In this document: positions 15,995 to 25,480 of the stretch, in pieces
Position numbering within the stretch: the stretch's first letter is position 1
Layout of the letters: each line of letters starts with the position of its first letter
Source: Lachnospiraceae bacterium
Lineage (GTDB): Bacteria > Bacillota_A > Clostridia > Lachnospirales > Lachnospiraceae
Direction of reading: 5' to 3'
Length of the DNA: 28,131 bases
NCBI GenBank assembly: GCA_017516285.1
Contig: JAFXDD010000024.1
Coordinates: forward strand, 1-28,131
Notes under the pieces: generated by a model
Databases searched by the model: none
What the model was told of the DNA's origin: nothing
Seen by the model: only the letters and a program-made list of their open reading frames with translations
Made by a program: the position numbers and the translations under genes

Positions 15995-17379
15995 GAATTT
16001 GGCAGAAAATTTACATAACGGCGCTTTTATTATTTTTGCCGGTATTGAATGTAGGCCTGTTTATGGGTGCACGTATGATTTTTAACTACAATATGGATAT
16101 GTTGCGCAATCAGGCGTCTGATGAGGTGCATCTTTTGAGTCATACCATTGTAAAAGATATTGAAATGCGGCCGATTAACGAACAGCTGGATGACAATATT
16201 GTATACAGGGTTGGCGAAGCATATGTAAAATATATTTCTGATAAGGATTCCAACGCAACTCTGGAGGTTCATTATGTAGGCGATAAAACCTGGCTTCAAA
16301 TGGGACAGCAGGATGTTGCGGTTTATGATGCAGGCAGTTACCCTGAAATTCGTGTATTGGAGCTTTTGGAGGCTCCTTATGAAAGCTATCAGTTGTATTA
16401 TTATAAGCCTCTGGATGATTTTTATAATTTGTGGACATCCTTAAAATTAGTATTCGGTATTATCAGTTTATGTTGTTCCGGTGTACTTGCCGTAGTTTTG
16501 TATTTACTTTTGTATGAAATGACGGCACCGCTTCAGAGACTTACAGAAAGCGTAAAGTTGATGCAGCGTGGAGAGCCATGGCAACAGGTTGAAATAGAGG
16601 GGCATGATGATATTTCCGATTTGACTCGCAGCTTTAACGAAATGGGTGCAGAAATTGAAGCACAAATGGCGCAGCTGCAGAGGGAAAGTAAGACCAAGCA
16701 GCAGCTGGTTGACGATTTGGCTCACGAAATGCGCACTCCTTTGACAGCAATTTACGGGTATGCAGAGTATTTACAGAAGGCTCCTTATACGGAGGAAGAG
16801 CTGTATGATGCACTGGAATATATTATGTCTGAAAGTAAGCGCTTGTCTCATATGGGACAGGAGCTTCTGACCATGGCTATTTACAGAGAGGATGCCATAA
16901 ACGCAGAGTTGATTGATGCGGAAGGAATTGGCAAGGACATATCCAATATGTTATCCGGTGTTTTACAGGAAAAGCGCCTGAAGCTAAAGAAAAATATAGC
17001 CGGGATATCCTTTGAAGGAGACCGGGCTATGATAGTATGCTTACTGCGTAATTTGATTGAAAATGCGGCCAGAGCCAGTGAAAGCGGCTGTCGCATCTGG
17101 CTGAACATCAGTAAGCAGGATGCACAGGTGTGTATACAGGTGAAGGACGAGGGTATTGGTATGGAGCCACATGAGCTGGAACGTATCACAGATGCTTTTT
17201 ACAGAGTGGACAAGGCCGGAAGTCGTTCTAACGGCGGTGCCGGCATAGGACTCAATTTATGTGACTTAATTGTAAAAAAGCATGCAGGAACCATGCAGTT
17301 TGAAAGTACGCCAAATAAAGGAACTACCGTTACGGTTTTATTGCCTTTACAAGTAGGAAGGAGAGCAGATGAAGCATAA
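15991..17379 (+). CDS. Membrane sensor histidine kinase
   Basis: Partner of the preceding regulator, 462 residues. Segments in order: first membrane helix about 8-30; extracytoplasmic sensor region about 31-150 with no recognised fold; second membrane helix 151-174; HAMP linker about 175-230 (TAPLQRLTESVKLMQRG, then DDISDLTRSFNEMG); dimerisation helix with phosphoacceptor His245 in DLAHEMRTPLTAI; ATPase domain with N-box NLIENAARAS, G1 DEGIGM, and G2 GGAGIGLNL. No PAS domain is visible, unlike classical PhoR. It is translationally coupled to the regulator and overlaps the small membrane protein gene at its 3' end. The signal is unknown. Confidence 0.95.
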   Translation: MRIWQKIYITALLLFLPVLNVGLFMGARMIFNYNMDMLRNQASDEVHLLSHTIVKDIEMRPINEQLDDNIVYRVGEAYVKYISDKDSNATLEVHYVGDKTWLQMGQQDVAVYDAGSYPEIRVLELLEAPYESYQLYYYKPLDDFYNLWTSLKLVFGIISLCCSGVLAVVLYLLLYEMTAPLQRLTESVKLMQRGEPWQQVEIEGHDDISDLTRSFNEMGAEIEAQMAQLQRESKTKQQLVDDLAHEMRTPLTAIYGYAEYLQKAPYTEEELYDALEYIMSESKRLSHMGQELLTMAIYREDAINAELIDAEGIGKDISNMLSGVLQEKRLKLKKNIAGISFEGDRAMIVCLLRNLIENAARASESGCRIWLNISKQDAQVCIQVKDEGIGMEPHELERITDAFYRVDKAGSRSNGGAGIGLNLCDLIVKKHAGTMQFESTPNKGTTVTVLLPLQVGRRADEA

Positions 17380-17563
17380 TTTATTAACGGCCGTTTTGGC
17401 AAGTATTATGGTGTTGATGGCCACAGGCATTCTTTTATTTGGTATGACTGTTTATGAAAAGGACCAGTTTGAAGAAAGCTGGCTTCTTACACCTACTGTC
17501 ATTGAAAAGGAATTAAAACCATTATATAGCGAGGAGTTTGATGAAAATTCCACAGAATATTAG
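17369..17563 (+). CDS. Small single-pass membrane protein of the two-component operon
   Basis: A 64-residue product: short basic N-terminus (MKHN), one hydrophobic helix (about 5-27, rich in Leu, Met, Ala, Gly), then a 36-residue acidic tail with eleven Glu or Asp and ending in Tyr. By the positive-inside rule the tail should face outward. GGAAGGAG lies five bases before the ATG, and the gene overlaps the kinase stop by 11 bases, which argues that it is truly translated. No Cys lipobox is present. I recognise no family. The location suggests an accessory of the kinase, which is inference only. Confidence 0.75.
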   Translation: MKHNLLTAVLASIMVLMATGILLFGMTVYEKDQFEESWLLTPTVIEKELKPLYSEEFDENSTEY

Positions 17564-17574
17564 GAGGTAAGGGT

Positions 17575-18354
17575 ATGGCAGATTATTCACAGGTACCTGG
17601 AATGCAGTATCATATTGGTGTGAAAACAGGAGAGGTTGGCAGGTATGTATTGCTGCCGGGAGACCCTAAAAGATGCGCCAAAATAGCGGCTCATTTTGAC
17701 AATCCGGTTCTTATAGCCGACAGCAGAGAATATGTTACCTATACGGGGACGCTGGATGGAGTTAAGGTTAGTGTGACCAGTACGGGTATTGGCGGACCAA
17801 GTGCTTCCATAGCCATGGAGGAACTGGTTAAGTGCGGTGCAGATACCTTTATTCGTGTAGGTACCTGCGGCGGCATGGATTTGGAAGTACAGGGCGGAGA
17901 TGTGGTAGTAGCTACCGGAGCTATTCGTATGGAGGGTACTTCTAAGGAGTATGCTCCTATTGAATTTCCGGCTGTAGCAGATTTAGAGGTTACCAATGCG
18001 CTGGTAAGGGCCTGCAAAAAGCAGGGTATTCGATATCATGCAGGTGTGGTACAGTGTAAGGATGCTTTTTATGGTCAGCACAATCCCGAAAAGATGCCGG
18101 TAAGTTATGAACTTTTACAGAAATGGGAGGCGTGGCTTCGTATGGGTTGTAAGGCAAGCGAGATGGAGTCAGCAGCGCTGTTTATTGTAGGGCAGTATTT
18201 AAGAGTCCGGACCGGCAGCTGTTTTTTGGCGGTGGCAAATCAGGAGCGTGAGAAAAAGGGACTTCCTAATGAACAGGTGCATGATACGGAAATAGCCATA
18301 AAGACGGCTATTGAGGCTCTTAAAATTTTAATAAAAGAAGATAAGGAAGCATAA
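17575..18354 (+). CDS. udp: Uridine phosphorylase (nucleoside phosphorylase I family)
   Basis: Cleaves uridine (often also deoxyuridine) with phosphate to uracil and ribose-1-phosphate. The 259 residues match hexameric family I phosphorylases: [14 protein letters not shown] with the phosphate-binding GDP..R (about 28-38), [12 protein letters not shown] (near 75), IRVGTCGGM (near 98) and the substrate region with EMESAALF (near 201). AGGAGG lies five bases before the ATG. It begins 11 bases after the small membrane protein gene with no promoter or terminator between, so the nucleoside genes probably share the two-component transcript. Specificity for uridine rather than a purine is judged from overall resemblance. 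Confidence 0.9.
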   Translation: MADYSQVPGMQYHIGVKTGEVGRYVLLPGDPKRCAKIAAHFDNPVLIADSREYVTYTGTLDGVKVSVTSTGIGGPSASIAMEELVKCGADTFIRVGTCGGMDLEVQGGDVVVATGAIRMEGTSKEYAPIEFPAVADLEVTNALVRACKKQGIRYHAGVVQCKDAFYGQHNPEKMPVSYELLQKWEAWLRMGCKASEMESAALFIVGQYLRVRTGSCFLAVANQEREKKGLPNEQVHDTEIAIKTAIEALKILIKEDKEA

Positions 18355-18357
18355 TGT

Positions 18358-19545
18358 ATGAAGCGATATAAGAGAATTTTTACCATAGTACTGGATTCTC
18401 TTGGGGTTGGTGCTATGGCTGACAGCGCCCGGTTTGGAGATGTAGATGTGGATACACTGGGACATATTTCCGAAAATGTGCAGGAATTTCATATCCCGAA
18501 TTTACAAAGGCTGGGATTAGCCAATCTGCATCCTTTAAAGCAGGTATCACCTGTAGCTGTACCTATGGCCAGATTTTGTAAATTAAGGGAAAAGAGTAAT
18601 GGTAAGGATACTATGACCGGACATTGGGAAATGATGGGACTTCATATTACAAAGCCTTTTCAGACCTTTACAGAGACCGGATTTCCGCCGGAGTTAATTG
18701 CAGAACTGGAAATGCGCTGCGGCAAGCGTGTTATTGGCAACAAAAGTGCCAGCGGCACAGAAATTTTGGAAGAGCTGGGGGAAGAAGAAATCAACACCGG
18801 TGCCATGATTGTATATACCTCTGCAGATAGTGTATTACAGATTTGTGGTAATGAAGAGACCTTTGACCTTCAGAATTTGTATCGCTGCTGTGAAATTGCA
18901 AGAGAGCTTTGCATGAAGGAGGAGTGGATGGTGGGTCGCGTTATTGCAAGACCCTATGTAGGCAAAAAGCGTGGTGAATTTAAGCGTACCAGTAATCGCC
19001 ATGATTATGCGGTGAAGCCCTATGGTCCTACCGCATTAAATGCTTTAAAGGATGCAGGGCTTGAGGTAATCAGTATTGGCAAAATTGTTGATATTTTTTG
19101 CGAGGAAGGAATTACAAAGGCTTATAAGTCCAAGTCCAGTGTGCATGGCATGGAGCAGACCATTGAAATGGCAGGGGTGGATTTTAAAGGACTTTGTTTT
19201 GTAAATTTGGTGGATTTTGATGCACTCTGGGGGCACAGAAGAGATGTGGCAGGATATGCCCGTGAAATCGAGGCCTTTGATGAGAAGTTAGGACAGCTGA
19301 TGGAGGTCTTAAAGGAGGATGATTTATTAATTCTTACGGCGGATCACGGCAATGACCCCACATATACAGGCACGGATCATACCAGAGAAAAGGTTCCTTT
19401 CCTGGCATGGAGTAAGTCTTTTGTGGAAGGCGGTGCATTGCCGGAGCAGGATACCTTTGCAGTGGTAGGGGCTACCATTGCAGACAATTTCCACGTGGCT
19501 ATGCCGGAGGGGACAATCGGTCATTCCCTGCTTGAATTCATATAA
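18358..19545 (+). CDS. deoB: Phosphopentomutase
   Basis: Interconverts (deoxy)ribose-1-phosphate and (deoxy)ribose-5-phosphate, the step after the phosphorylases. The 395-residue length is normal. It is an alkaline-phosphatase-superfamily metalloenzyme: first metal Asp in [13 protein letters not shown] (about 11-23), [14 protein letters not shown] with the active-site Thr (near 82-95), and metal ligands in [19 protein letters not shown] (about 324-342). It starts 3 bases after udp, with only a weak binding site (AAGGAAG), so coupled translation is likely. Confidence 0.97.
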   Translation: MKRYKRIFTIVLDSLGVGAMADSARFGDVDVDTLGHISENVQEFHIPNLQRLGLANLHPLKQVSPVAVPMARFCKLREKSNGKDTMTGHWEMMGLHITKPFQTFTETGFPPELIAELEMRCGKRVIGNKSASGTEILEELGEEEINTGAMIVYTSADSVLQICGNEETFDLQNLYRCCEIARELCMKEEWMVGRVIARPYVGKKRGEFKRTSNRHDYAVKPYGPTALNALKDAGLEVISIGKIVDIFCEEGITKAYKSKSSVHGMEQTIEMAGVDFKGLCFVNLVDFDALWGHRRDVAGYAREIEAFDEKLGQLMEVLKEDDLLILTADHGNDPTYTGTDHTREKVPFLAWSKSFVEGGALPEQDTFAVVGATIADNFHVAMPEGTIGHSLLEFI

Positions 19546-19588
19546 ATTTTCAAAAAATGTAAATAAAAAATGGGTAAAGGAGAATGCT

Positions 19589-20422
19589 ATGAATAAGCCA
19601 TATACAAAATTACTGCGATGCTTTGAAAGTATAAAGGAACGAATTCCTTTCATACCTAAGGTTGCATTGATACTGGGCTCGGGTCTCGGAGATTATGGTA
19701 ACACCATGGATATTGTAACTACCATTCCTTATGGGGAGATTGAGGAGTTTCCGCAGTCTACTGTTCAGGGACACAAGGGACAGTTTATATTTGGTTATGT
19801 AGGGAAGGTACCTGTAGTATGTATGCAGGGCCGAGTGCATTTCTATGAGGGTTATCCCATTACAGATGTAGTACTTCCGATTCGTCTGATGAAGCTTATG
19901 GGAGCAGAGGTATTATTCCTTACCAATGCAGCCGGCGGCGTGAATGAAGGTTTTGAGGCGGGGGATTTGATGTTAATTGAGGATCATATCTGCATGGTGC
20001 CTAATCCTTTGATAGGAGAAAATATGAGTGAGCTGGGACCACGTTTTAATGATATGAGTGATACCTATGACAAGGCACTTAGAGACATTATCAAGGCTAC
20101 AGCATATCAGATGGATATCAACCTTAGAGAAGGTGTATATGTGCAATTTACAGGTCCAAGCTACGAAACTCCGGCAGAGGTACGAATGGCCAGAGTGCTG
20201 GGGGGAGATGCAGTGGGTATGTCTACAGCGGTAGAGGCTATTGCAGCGAATCATATGGGTATGCATATTTGCGGTATTTCCTGTATTACCAATATGGCGG
20301 CAGGTATTCAGAAAAAACCTCTCGATCATGCAGAGGTTCAGGAAACTGCAGAAAGAGTGGCGAAGACCTTTTCCAGAATAGTAACAGCAAGTATTATTGC
20401 CATTGCTGATGCTATATCATGA
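19589..20422 (+). CDS. Purine-nucleoside phosphorylase (trimeric, family II)
   Basis: Phosphorolyses inosine, guanosine and their deoxy forms to base and (deoxy)ribose-1-phosphate. The 277 residues show family II marks: ILGSGLGDYG with the phosphate-binding Ser (about 27-36), VQGHKGQFIFG with catalytic His, YEGYP, LTNAAGGVN, FTGPSYETPAEVRMAR with the base-site Glu and Met (near 190-205), and GMSTAVEAIAANHMG. The ATG at 19589 follows AAAGGAG; earlier in-frame starts fall inside deoB. The symbol would be punA or pnp depending on convention, so none is given. The 43-base gap after deoB is the largest inside this operon and contains no clear promoter. Confidence 0.95.
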   Translation: MNKPYTKLLRCFESIKERIPFIPKVALILGSGLGDYGNTMDIVTTIPYGEIEEFPQSTVQGHKGQFIFGYVGKVPVVCMQGRVHFYEGYPITDVVLPIRLMKLMGAEVLFLTNAAGGVNEGFEAGDLMLIEDHICMVPNPLIGENMSELGPRFNDMSDTYDKALRDIIKATAYQMDINLREGVYVQFTGPSYETPAEVRMARVLGGDAVGMSTAVEAIAANHMGMHICGISCITNMAAGIQKKPLDHAEVQETAERVAKTFSRIVTASIIAIADAIS

Positions 20423-20449
20423 TGCATTTACAACCGGGAGGAGCAGTCT

Positions 20450-21466
20450 TTGAAAAAATTTATTTCCCTAGTTTTAGTAGTTTTCATACTTTTTTCTCAT
20501 TCAGCCTGTAGAGGGAGGGATGAGGAGGATGATATTATCAGAGTGGGAATGGTAACAGATACCGGAGGCATAAACGACGGTTCCTTTAACCAGACCTCTT
20601 GGGCAGGCTTGGAAAAAGCAGAAAAAGAATTAGGAATTGAAATAAATTATCTGGAGTCCAAAACGGATGCAGATTATGAAACAAATATTGAAACCTTTCT
20701 GGATGAGGAATTTGATTTAATTATTGGTGTGGGTTATATGTTGGCAAGTGCTATCAGAGAAGCAGCAATAGATAATCCGGACCGGAAATTTGCGATTATT
20801 GATGATAGTACCAATGCTGACTTGCCTAATGTAGCCTGTCTGATGTTCAGGCAGGAGCAGGCAGCGTATCTGGTTGGCTATGTAGCAGGGCTTGCTACGG
20901 TTTCTAATAACGTGGGCTTTGTACTGGGTATGTCTACGGGGCTTATGAACCGATTTGGTTATGGCTTTGCTGCAGGAGTTACAGATGCGAATCCCACAGC
21001 AAGAATTCAGATGGCAAATGCAAATGCTTTTACGGATCCTTCACAGGGCAGGTCTATTGCTACTTCTATGATTACAAACGGAGCAGATGTGCTGTTTCAT
21101 GCCGCAGGTGGTACAGGCTTAGGCATGATAGAGGCCTGTAAGGAGGCAAATATCATGGCTATCGGTGCAGATTCTGACCAGAGTAAGCTGGCTCCTGCCA
21201 ATATCATTACATCTGCATTAAAGCGGGTGGATACGGCCAGCTACGAGGTGGCAAAAAGCGTGGCAGAGAACCGGTATCAAGGAGGTATCATTTGGTATGA
21301 CCTTGACTCTGAGGGTGTGGATTATGTTACTTCTGATTTGTTGTCTGAGGATATAAAAAGAGCTGTGGAAGAAGTAAAGGCAGGAATTTTATCCGGTAAT
21401 ATTATTGTGCCGGACAATCAGGCTGATTTTGAAGCAAAATATGGTAATATTTATACCTTGGATTGA
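20450..21466 (+). CDS. BMP/Med-family nucleoside-binding lipoprotein
   Basis: Substrate-binding component of a nucleoside ABC importer (BmpA/RnsB/PnrA kind). 338 residues: a lipoprotein signal peptide ending at Cys20 (ILFSHSAC), then the mature domain with MVTDTGGINDGSFNQTSWAG (33-52), DLIIGVGYMLA and GADVLFHAAGGTGLG, all characteristic. Two oddities: the start codon is TTG, fixed by GGGAGGAG six bases upstream and the absence of another start before the signal peptide; and the lipobox has His at -3 where Leu is usual. It lies 27 bases after the purine phosphorylase gene and runs into the ATPase gene. Confidence 0.94.
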   Translation: MKKFISLVLVVFILFSHSACRGRDEEDDIIRVGMVTDTGGINDGSFNQTSWAGLEKAEKELGIEINYLESKTDADYETNIETFLDEEFDLIIGVGYMLASAIREAAIDNPDRKFAIIDDSTNADLPNVACLMFRQEQAAYLVGYVAGLATVSNNVGFVLGMSTGLMNRFGYGFAAGVTDANPTARIQMANANAFTDPSQGRSIATSMITNGADVLFHAAGGTGLGMIEACKEANIMAIGADSDQSKLAPANIITSALKRVDTASYEVAKSVAENRYQGGIIWYDLDSEGVDYVTSDLLSEDIKRAVEEVKAGILSGNIIVPDNQADFEAKYGNIYTLD

Positions 21467-21498
21467 TGCGCGTGTGTGATTGGGGAAGGAGAATTCCG

Positions 21499-23040
21499 GT
21501 GGAGGAGAAGGTAGAAAAGCCCACTGCTTATGCAGTGGAAATGAGAAATATTGTTAAAAAATTCGGTGATTTTACAGCCAATGACCATGTAAGTCTGTTC
21601 GTAAAAAAGGGCGAGGTACATGCTGTTTTGGGCGAAAACGGAGCAGGTAAAAGCACCCTTATGAATATCCTTTATGGCTTATATAAGCCTACTGAGGGAG
21701 AACTATATATTCATGGCAAAAAAGTGGTCATGGATGGAGTCGGTACGGCCATACGCCTTGGTATCGGCATGGTGCACCAGCATTTTATGCAGGTGCAGCC
21801 ATTTACGGTTACAGAAAATATTATTCTGGGCATGGAGCCGGTAAAAGGACTTAGGGTGGATTTAAAGACAGCGAAGGAAAAGGTTTTAGCGCTTTCTAAG
21901 CGTTACAATATGTGCATAGACCCGGAGGCCAGAATTGAAGATATATCCGTGGGTATGCAGCAGAGGGTGGAGATTTTGAAGGTTCTTTACCGGGGAGCTG
22001 ATATATTGATATTGGACGAGCCTACTGCTTCTTTGACACCGCAGGAGATTGCGGAGCTGATAGAGATTATCCGCAATCTGACACGTGACGGCAAGGCTGT
22101 TATTTTAATTACACATAAGCTAAAAGAAATTCTTTCCTGTGCTGACAGGTGTACAATTATACGTGCAGGTAAACATATTGACACAGTAGAGGTAAAAAAC
22201 GTAGATGAAAATGTGCTTGCAGCCAAAATGGTTGGAAGGGACGTGACTCTTCAGGTAGAAAAAAAGGATATGACGCCGGGCCGGGTAGTTTTGGAAGTAC
22301 AGGACTTACATGGAAAGGACTATCGGGATACGGAAGTTTTAAAGGGATTTACTATTCAGGTGCGAGCCGGTGAAATTGTGGGAATTGCAGGTGTGGACGG
22401 CAACGGCCAGAATGAGCTTGTAGAAATATTAACCGGCCTGCGTAAGGCAACGAAAGGCCGAGTGATTATCAATGACAGAAATGCTTATAATATAACACCC
22501 AGGAAAGCATTTGAGTTAGGAATTACTTCTATTCCGGCTGACCGTCAGAAGCACGGTCTTGTTTTAGAATTTTCTGTTGCAGAGAATCTGGTTCTGCAAA
22601 ATTACAAAAAGGCACCATTTTCAAAGAATGGTATCCTTAACAAAAAGGCCATGAGAAAGCATGCCCGAGAATTGATAGAAAAATTTGATATCAGACCCCG
22701 TGGCTGTCTGGATAGGGCGGCAGGCACCTTGTCAGGCGGTAATCAGCAGAAAATCATTATTGCCAGAGAGGTAACAAACGACAGCGACTTACTAATTGCA
22801 GTAAATCCTACCCGTGGTCTGGATGTGGGGGCTATTGAATTTGTACACAAATATTTGGTAGATCAGAGGAACAAAGGCAAAGCAGTGTTGCTCATTTCTT
22901 TCGAATTAGAGGAAGTGCTTAGTCTTTCGGACAGAATAGAAGTGATTTTTGAGGGCAGAATTACTGGAAGCGTATCAGGCAATGATATAGACGAGGAAAA
23001 GCTTGGCTTACTGATGGCAGGAGGTATTGCACATGAATAA
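21499..23040 (+). CDS. Nucleoside ABC importer ATPase (two ABC domains)
   Basis: A 513-residue tandem ATPase of the sugar/nucleoside type. First domain: Walker A GENGAGKST, signature ISVGMQQR, Walker B ILILDEPTASL, switch His in ITHKLKE. Second domain: degenerate Walker A GVDGNGQNE, signature LSGGNQQK, and Walker B LLIAVNPTRGLD with Asn where the catalytic Glu usually sits, all normal for this subfamily, where only one site hydrolyses ATP well. The start is taken as GTG at 21499 because AAGGAG lies 7 bases upstream; the ATG at 21466, overlapping the lipoprotein stop, has no binding site and would add 11 residues. It works with the two permeases that follow. Confidence 0.93.
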   Translation: MEEKVEKPTAYAVEMRNIVKKFGDFTANDHVSLFVKKGEVHAVLGENGAGKSTLMNILYGLYKPTEGELYIHGKKVVMDGVGTAIRLGIGMVHQHFMQVQPFTVTENIILGMEPVKGLRVDLKTAKEKVLALSKRYNMCIDPEARIEDISVGMQQRVEILKVLYRGADILILDEPTASLTPQEIAELIEIIRNLTRDGKAVILITHKLKEILSCADRCTIIRAGKHIDTVEVKNVDENVLAAKMVGRDVTLQVEKKDMTPGRVVLEVQDLHGKDYRDTEVLKGFTIQVRAGEIVGIAGVDGNGQNELVEILTGLRKATKGRVIINDRNAYNITPRKAFELGITSIPADRQKHGLVLEFSVAENLVLQNYKKAPFSKNGILNKKAMRKHARELIEKFDIRPRGCLDRAAGTLSGGNQQKIIIAREVTNDSDLLIAVNPTRGLDVGAIEFVHKYLVDQRNKGKAVLLISFELEEVLSLSDRIEVIFEGRITGSVSGNDIDEEKLGLLMAGGIAHE

Positions 23041-24103
23041 GGAAAAGCTTTTAAGGATGCTTAAGACAAACAGTGTTTTCTACACCTTGCTTGCTGTGGT
23101 GACCGGATTTGCAGTTGGTGCAATATTATTGGCTTTTATAGGTATTAGCCCTGTGGCTGCTTACGGCAGACTGTTTAAGGGAATTTTTAGTAGACCTAAA
23201 TATCTGGTCTGGAGCATGGTGTATGCTTCGCCCCTTATTTTAACAGGGTTATCCGTAGCTTTTTCTTTTAAAACAGGGGTATTTAATATCGGAGCGGAAG
23301 GACAATTTGTAATAGGCTCCATGGCTGCAGCTATAGCAGGTATTTTCTTGGAGCTTCCCCCTGTTGTTCATGCTGTGGTCTGCGCACTGGCGGCTATGCT
23401 TGCAGGTGCACTGTGGGGCTTTATCGTAGCAGTTTTAAAAGTAAAAAAGGGTATTAATGAGGTGCTTTCCTATATTATGTTTAACTGGATTGCATATTAT
23501 CTGAGCAATTATCTGGTAAATACAAAAGCCTTACACAGTGAAGGAAGCGCAGAGGCTACGAAGAATATTGCATCTTCGGCTTCTATTATATGCCCTGATT
23601 TTGTGATAGCTCTTACCAATTGTAAAAAAACAAACTGGGGCATTGTCATCGCGGTTGTGGCAGCTGTGATTATCTGGTTTGTGATTTCCAAGACGACTCT
23701 GGGTTTTGAACTTCGAGCGGTAGGTTTTAACAAAAATGCGGCAGAGTACGGAGGCATTCCTTCCGGCGTGGCAGTGATGAAGGCAATGGCCATTTCCGGG
23801 GCATTGGCAGGGCTTGGTGGTATGGTGCAGCTTTGTGGGATGAGCTTACGTATCAGCCAATTTGCAGGCCAGGAGGGATATGGATTTGAAGGAATTACGG
23901 TAGCATTGATTGCTTCGGCACATCCCATTGGATGTATTTTTTCTGGGTTATTCTATGGTATGATGAAATATGGAGGTACCAAGCTTACTTTAATCCGGGC
24001 ACCCGGTGAGGTGGTTGACATTATTATGGGTGTCATTGTATTATTTATTGCAATGGCACATGTTTTCAGACGTTTGTTTAGCAGAAAAAGGGGAGGTAAA
24101 TAA
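23033..24103 (+). CDS. Nucleoside ABC importer permease 1
   Basis: Membrane-spanning subunit, 356 residues, with eight to ten hydrophobic helices. The family motif is in the segment SFKTGVFNIGAEGQFVIG (near 82-99), which contacts the ATPase; GLGGMVQLCG and GYGFEGITVALIA follow. It matches the larger permease of BMP-type nucleoside importers (RnsC/NupP-like). The ATG at 23033 follows AGGAGG; the TTG at 23027 is too close to it. It overlaps the ATPase gene by 8 bases. Confidence 0.93.
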   Translation: MNKEKLLRMLKTNSVFYTLLAVVTGFAVGAILLAFIGISPVAAYGRLFKGIFSRPKYLVWSMVYASPLILTGLSVAFSFKTGVFNIGAEGQFVIGSMAAAIAGIFLELPPVVHAVVCALAAMLAGALWGFIVAVLKVKKGINEVLSYIMFNWIAYYLSNYLVNTKALHSEGSAEATKNIASSASIICPDFVIALTNCKKTNWGIVIAVVAAVIIWFVISKTTLGFELRAVGFNKNAAEYGGIPSGVAVMKAMAISGALAGLGGMVQLCGMSLRISQFAGQEGYGFEGITVALIASAHPIGCIFSGLFYGMMKYGGTKLTLIRAPGEVVDIIMGVIVLFIAMAHVFRRLFSRKRGGK

Positions 24104-24104
24104 A

Positions 24105-25046
24105 ATGGATGGAATTTTTTCTGATTTGGGCTTAATCATTCATGCGACCTTGATAGCTACCCCTCCCTTATTGTATGCAGCCTTAGGTTCCTGTTTTTCT
24201 GAAAGCTGTGGAGTTATAAACATTGGTATAGAAGGGATGATGACTGTGGGAGCTTTTACGGGCTCTGTGGCGGCACTTTATACCGGAAATGGCTGGGTGG
24301 CTTTTTTCATAGCCGGAGCTATGGGTGGTCTTGTAGCGCTCTTGCATGCCTTTGCATGTATCAGCTGCGGTGCGGATCAGACCATTTCAGGTACCGCTAT
24401 TAACTTTCTGGCACCGGGGCTTGTTATATTTATCTGCAGAGCTATGTTTGAAAATGCCTCTGATACGCCACCCATTGATACATCTGCCAAGCTGCCAAAG
24501 CTGTTTGAGGGAGTTTTCCCTGTAGGAAGCTTCTGGTATAATGTATTAAACACTTATGTTGCAGCATATATTTGCTTTGTGTTAGTGGCAGTTGTATGGT
24601 TTGTTTTTTACAAAACCAAATTCGGTATGCGGCTTCGGGCAGTAGGAGAGCATCCCAAGGCCTGTGATACCTTAGGTGTTCATGTGTATCGCACCAGATA
24701 TATCTGCGTTGTGCTTTCCGGATTTCTTGCAGGTCTGGGTGGAGCCTATATTACGTTGGCTACGGTAAATCAATTTAGACCTTACTTGATTGTGGGACAA
24801 GGCTTTATAGCCATTGCTGCAGTTATTTTCGGTAAATTTACACCTCAGGGTACCATGTTAGCATGCCTGCTGTTTGGCTTTTGCAATGGGCTTAAAACCT
24901 TGGTCAGTACGAACCCTGACATTGGCATATCGCCCAACCTGATTTCCATGATACCCTATGTTGTAACAATTATTGCATTGGTTATATTTGTGGGAAGGAG
25001 TCATGTTCCGGCAGCCAATGGTAAGCCATATACGAAAACGGAATAA
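24105..25046 (+). CDS. Nucleoside ABC importer permease 2
   Basis: Second membrane subunit, 313 residues, eight or nine hydrophobic helices. The same ATPase-coupling motif appears as CGVINIGIEGMMTVGAF (about 35-51), with FGMRLRAVGEHPKACDTLGV and GGAYITLATVNQF downstream (RnsD/NupQ-like). The ATG at 24105 follows GGGGAGG and begins one base after the first permease's stop, so the two are coupled. Earlier in-frame starts lie within the first permease gene. Confidence 0.93.
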   Translation: MDGIFSDLGLIIHATLIATPPLLYAALGSCFSESCGVINIGIEGMMTVGAFTGSVAALYTGNGWVAFFIAGAMGGLVALLHAFACISCGADQTISGTAINFLAPGLVIFICRAMFENASDTPPIDTSAKLPKLFEGVFPVGSFWYNVLNTYVAAYICFVLVAVVWFVFYKTKFGMRLRAVGEHPKACDTLGVHVYRTRYICVVLSGFLAGLGGAYITLATVNQFRPYLIVGQGFIAIAAVIFGKFTPQGTMLACLLFGFCNGLKTLVSTNPDIGISPNLISMIPYVVTIIALVIFVGRSHVPAANGKPYTKTE

Positions 25047-25065
25047 TTATAAAAGGAAATACTTT

Positions 25066-25473
25066 ATGGAAAAGAAATTAATGAACGAGGCAATTTTGGC
25101 CAGAGAAAATGCATATGCGCCGTATTCTCACTTTAAAGTGGGAGCGGCATTACTTACCAAATCCGGCAGAATTTATCGAGGGTGTAATATTGAAAATGCC
25201 GGTTTTACCCCTTCTAATTGTGCGGAAAGAACTGCATTTTTTAAAGCAGTCAGCGAAGGAGAGGTGGAATTTGAAGCTATTGCAATTGCAGCAGGTCCGG
25301 AGGACGGAACGCTAAAGGTTACCGCACCTTGTGGCGTTTGCAGGCAAGTGATGATGGAATTTTGTGATTACGAAGACTTTCGGATTATCCTTGGTACCGG
25401 GCCTACAGATTATCAGGTGTTTACCTTGAAGGATATGCAGCCTTTTGGTTTTGGACCAAAGAATTTGGAATGA
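25066..25473 (+). CDS. cdd: Cytidine deaminase
   Basis: Deaminates cytidine and deoxycytidine to uridine and deoxyuridine, feeding Udp. 135 residues, the usual size of tetrameric CDA. Zinc-site motifs: CAERTAFF (Cys and catalytic Glu near 53-55) and PCGVCRQVMMEF (two Cys near 86-89); substrate motif NIENAGFTPSNC. AAAAGGAAA lies upstream of the ATG at 25066; longer in-frame starts fall inside the permease gene. The stop is 7 bases before add. Confidence 0.96.
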   Translation: MEKKLMNEAILARENAYAPYSHFKVGAALLTKSGRIYRGCNIENAGFTPSNCAERTAFFKAVSEGEVEFEAIAIAAGPEDGTLKVTAPCGVCRQVMMEFCDYEDFRIILGTGPTDYQVFTLKDMQPFGFGPKNLE

Positions 25474-25480
25474 GGTTATT

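Noticed and set aside
21466..21498. ATG start for the nucleoside importer ATPase overlapping the lipoprotein stop
   Set aside because: It has no ribosome binding site, while the GTG at 21499 has AAGGAG at ideal spacing and leaves a normal-length protein.
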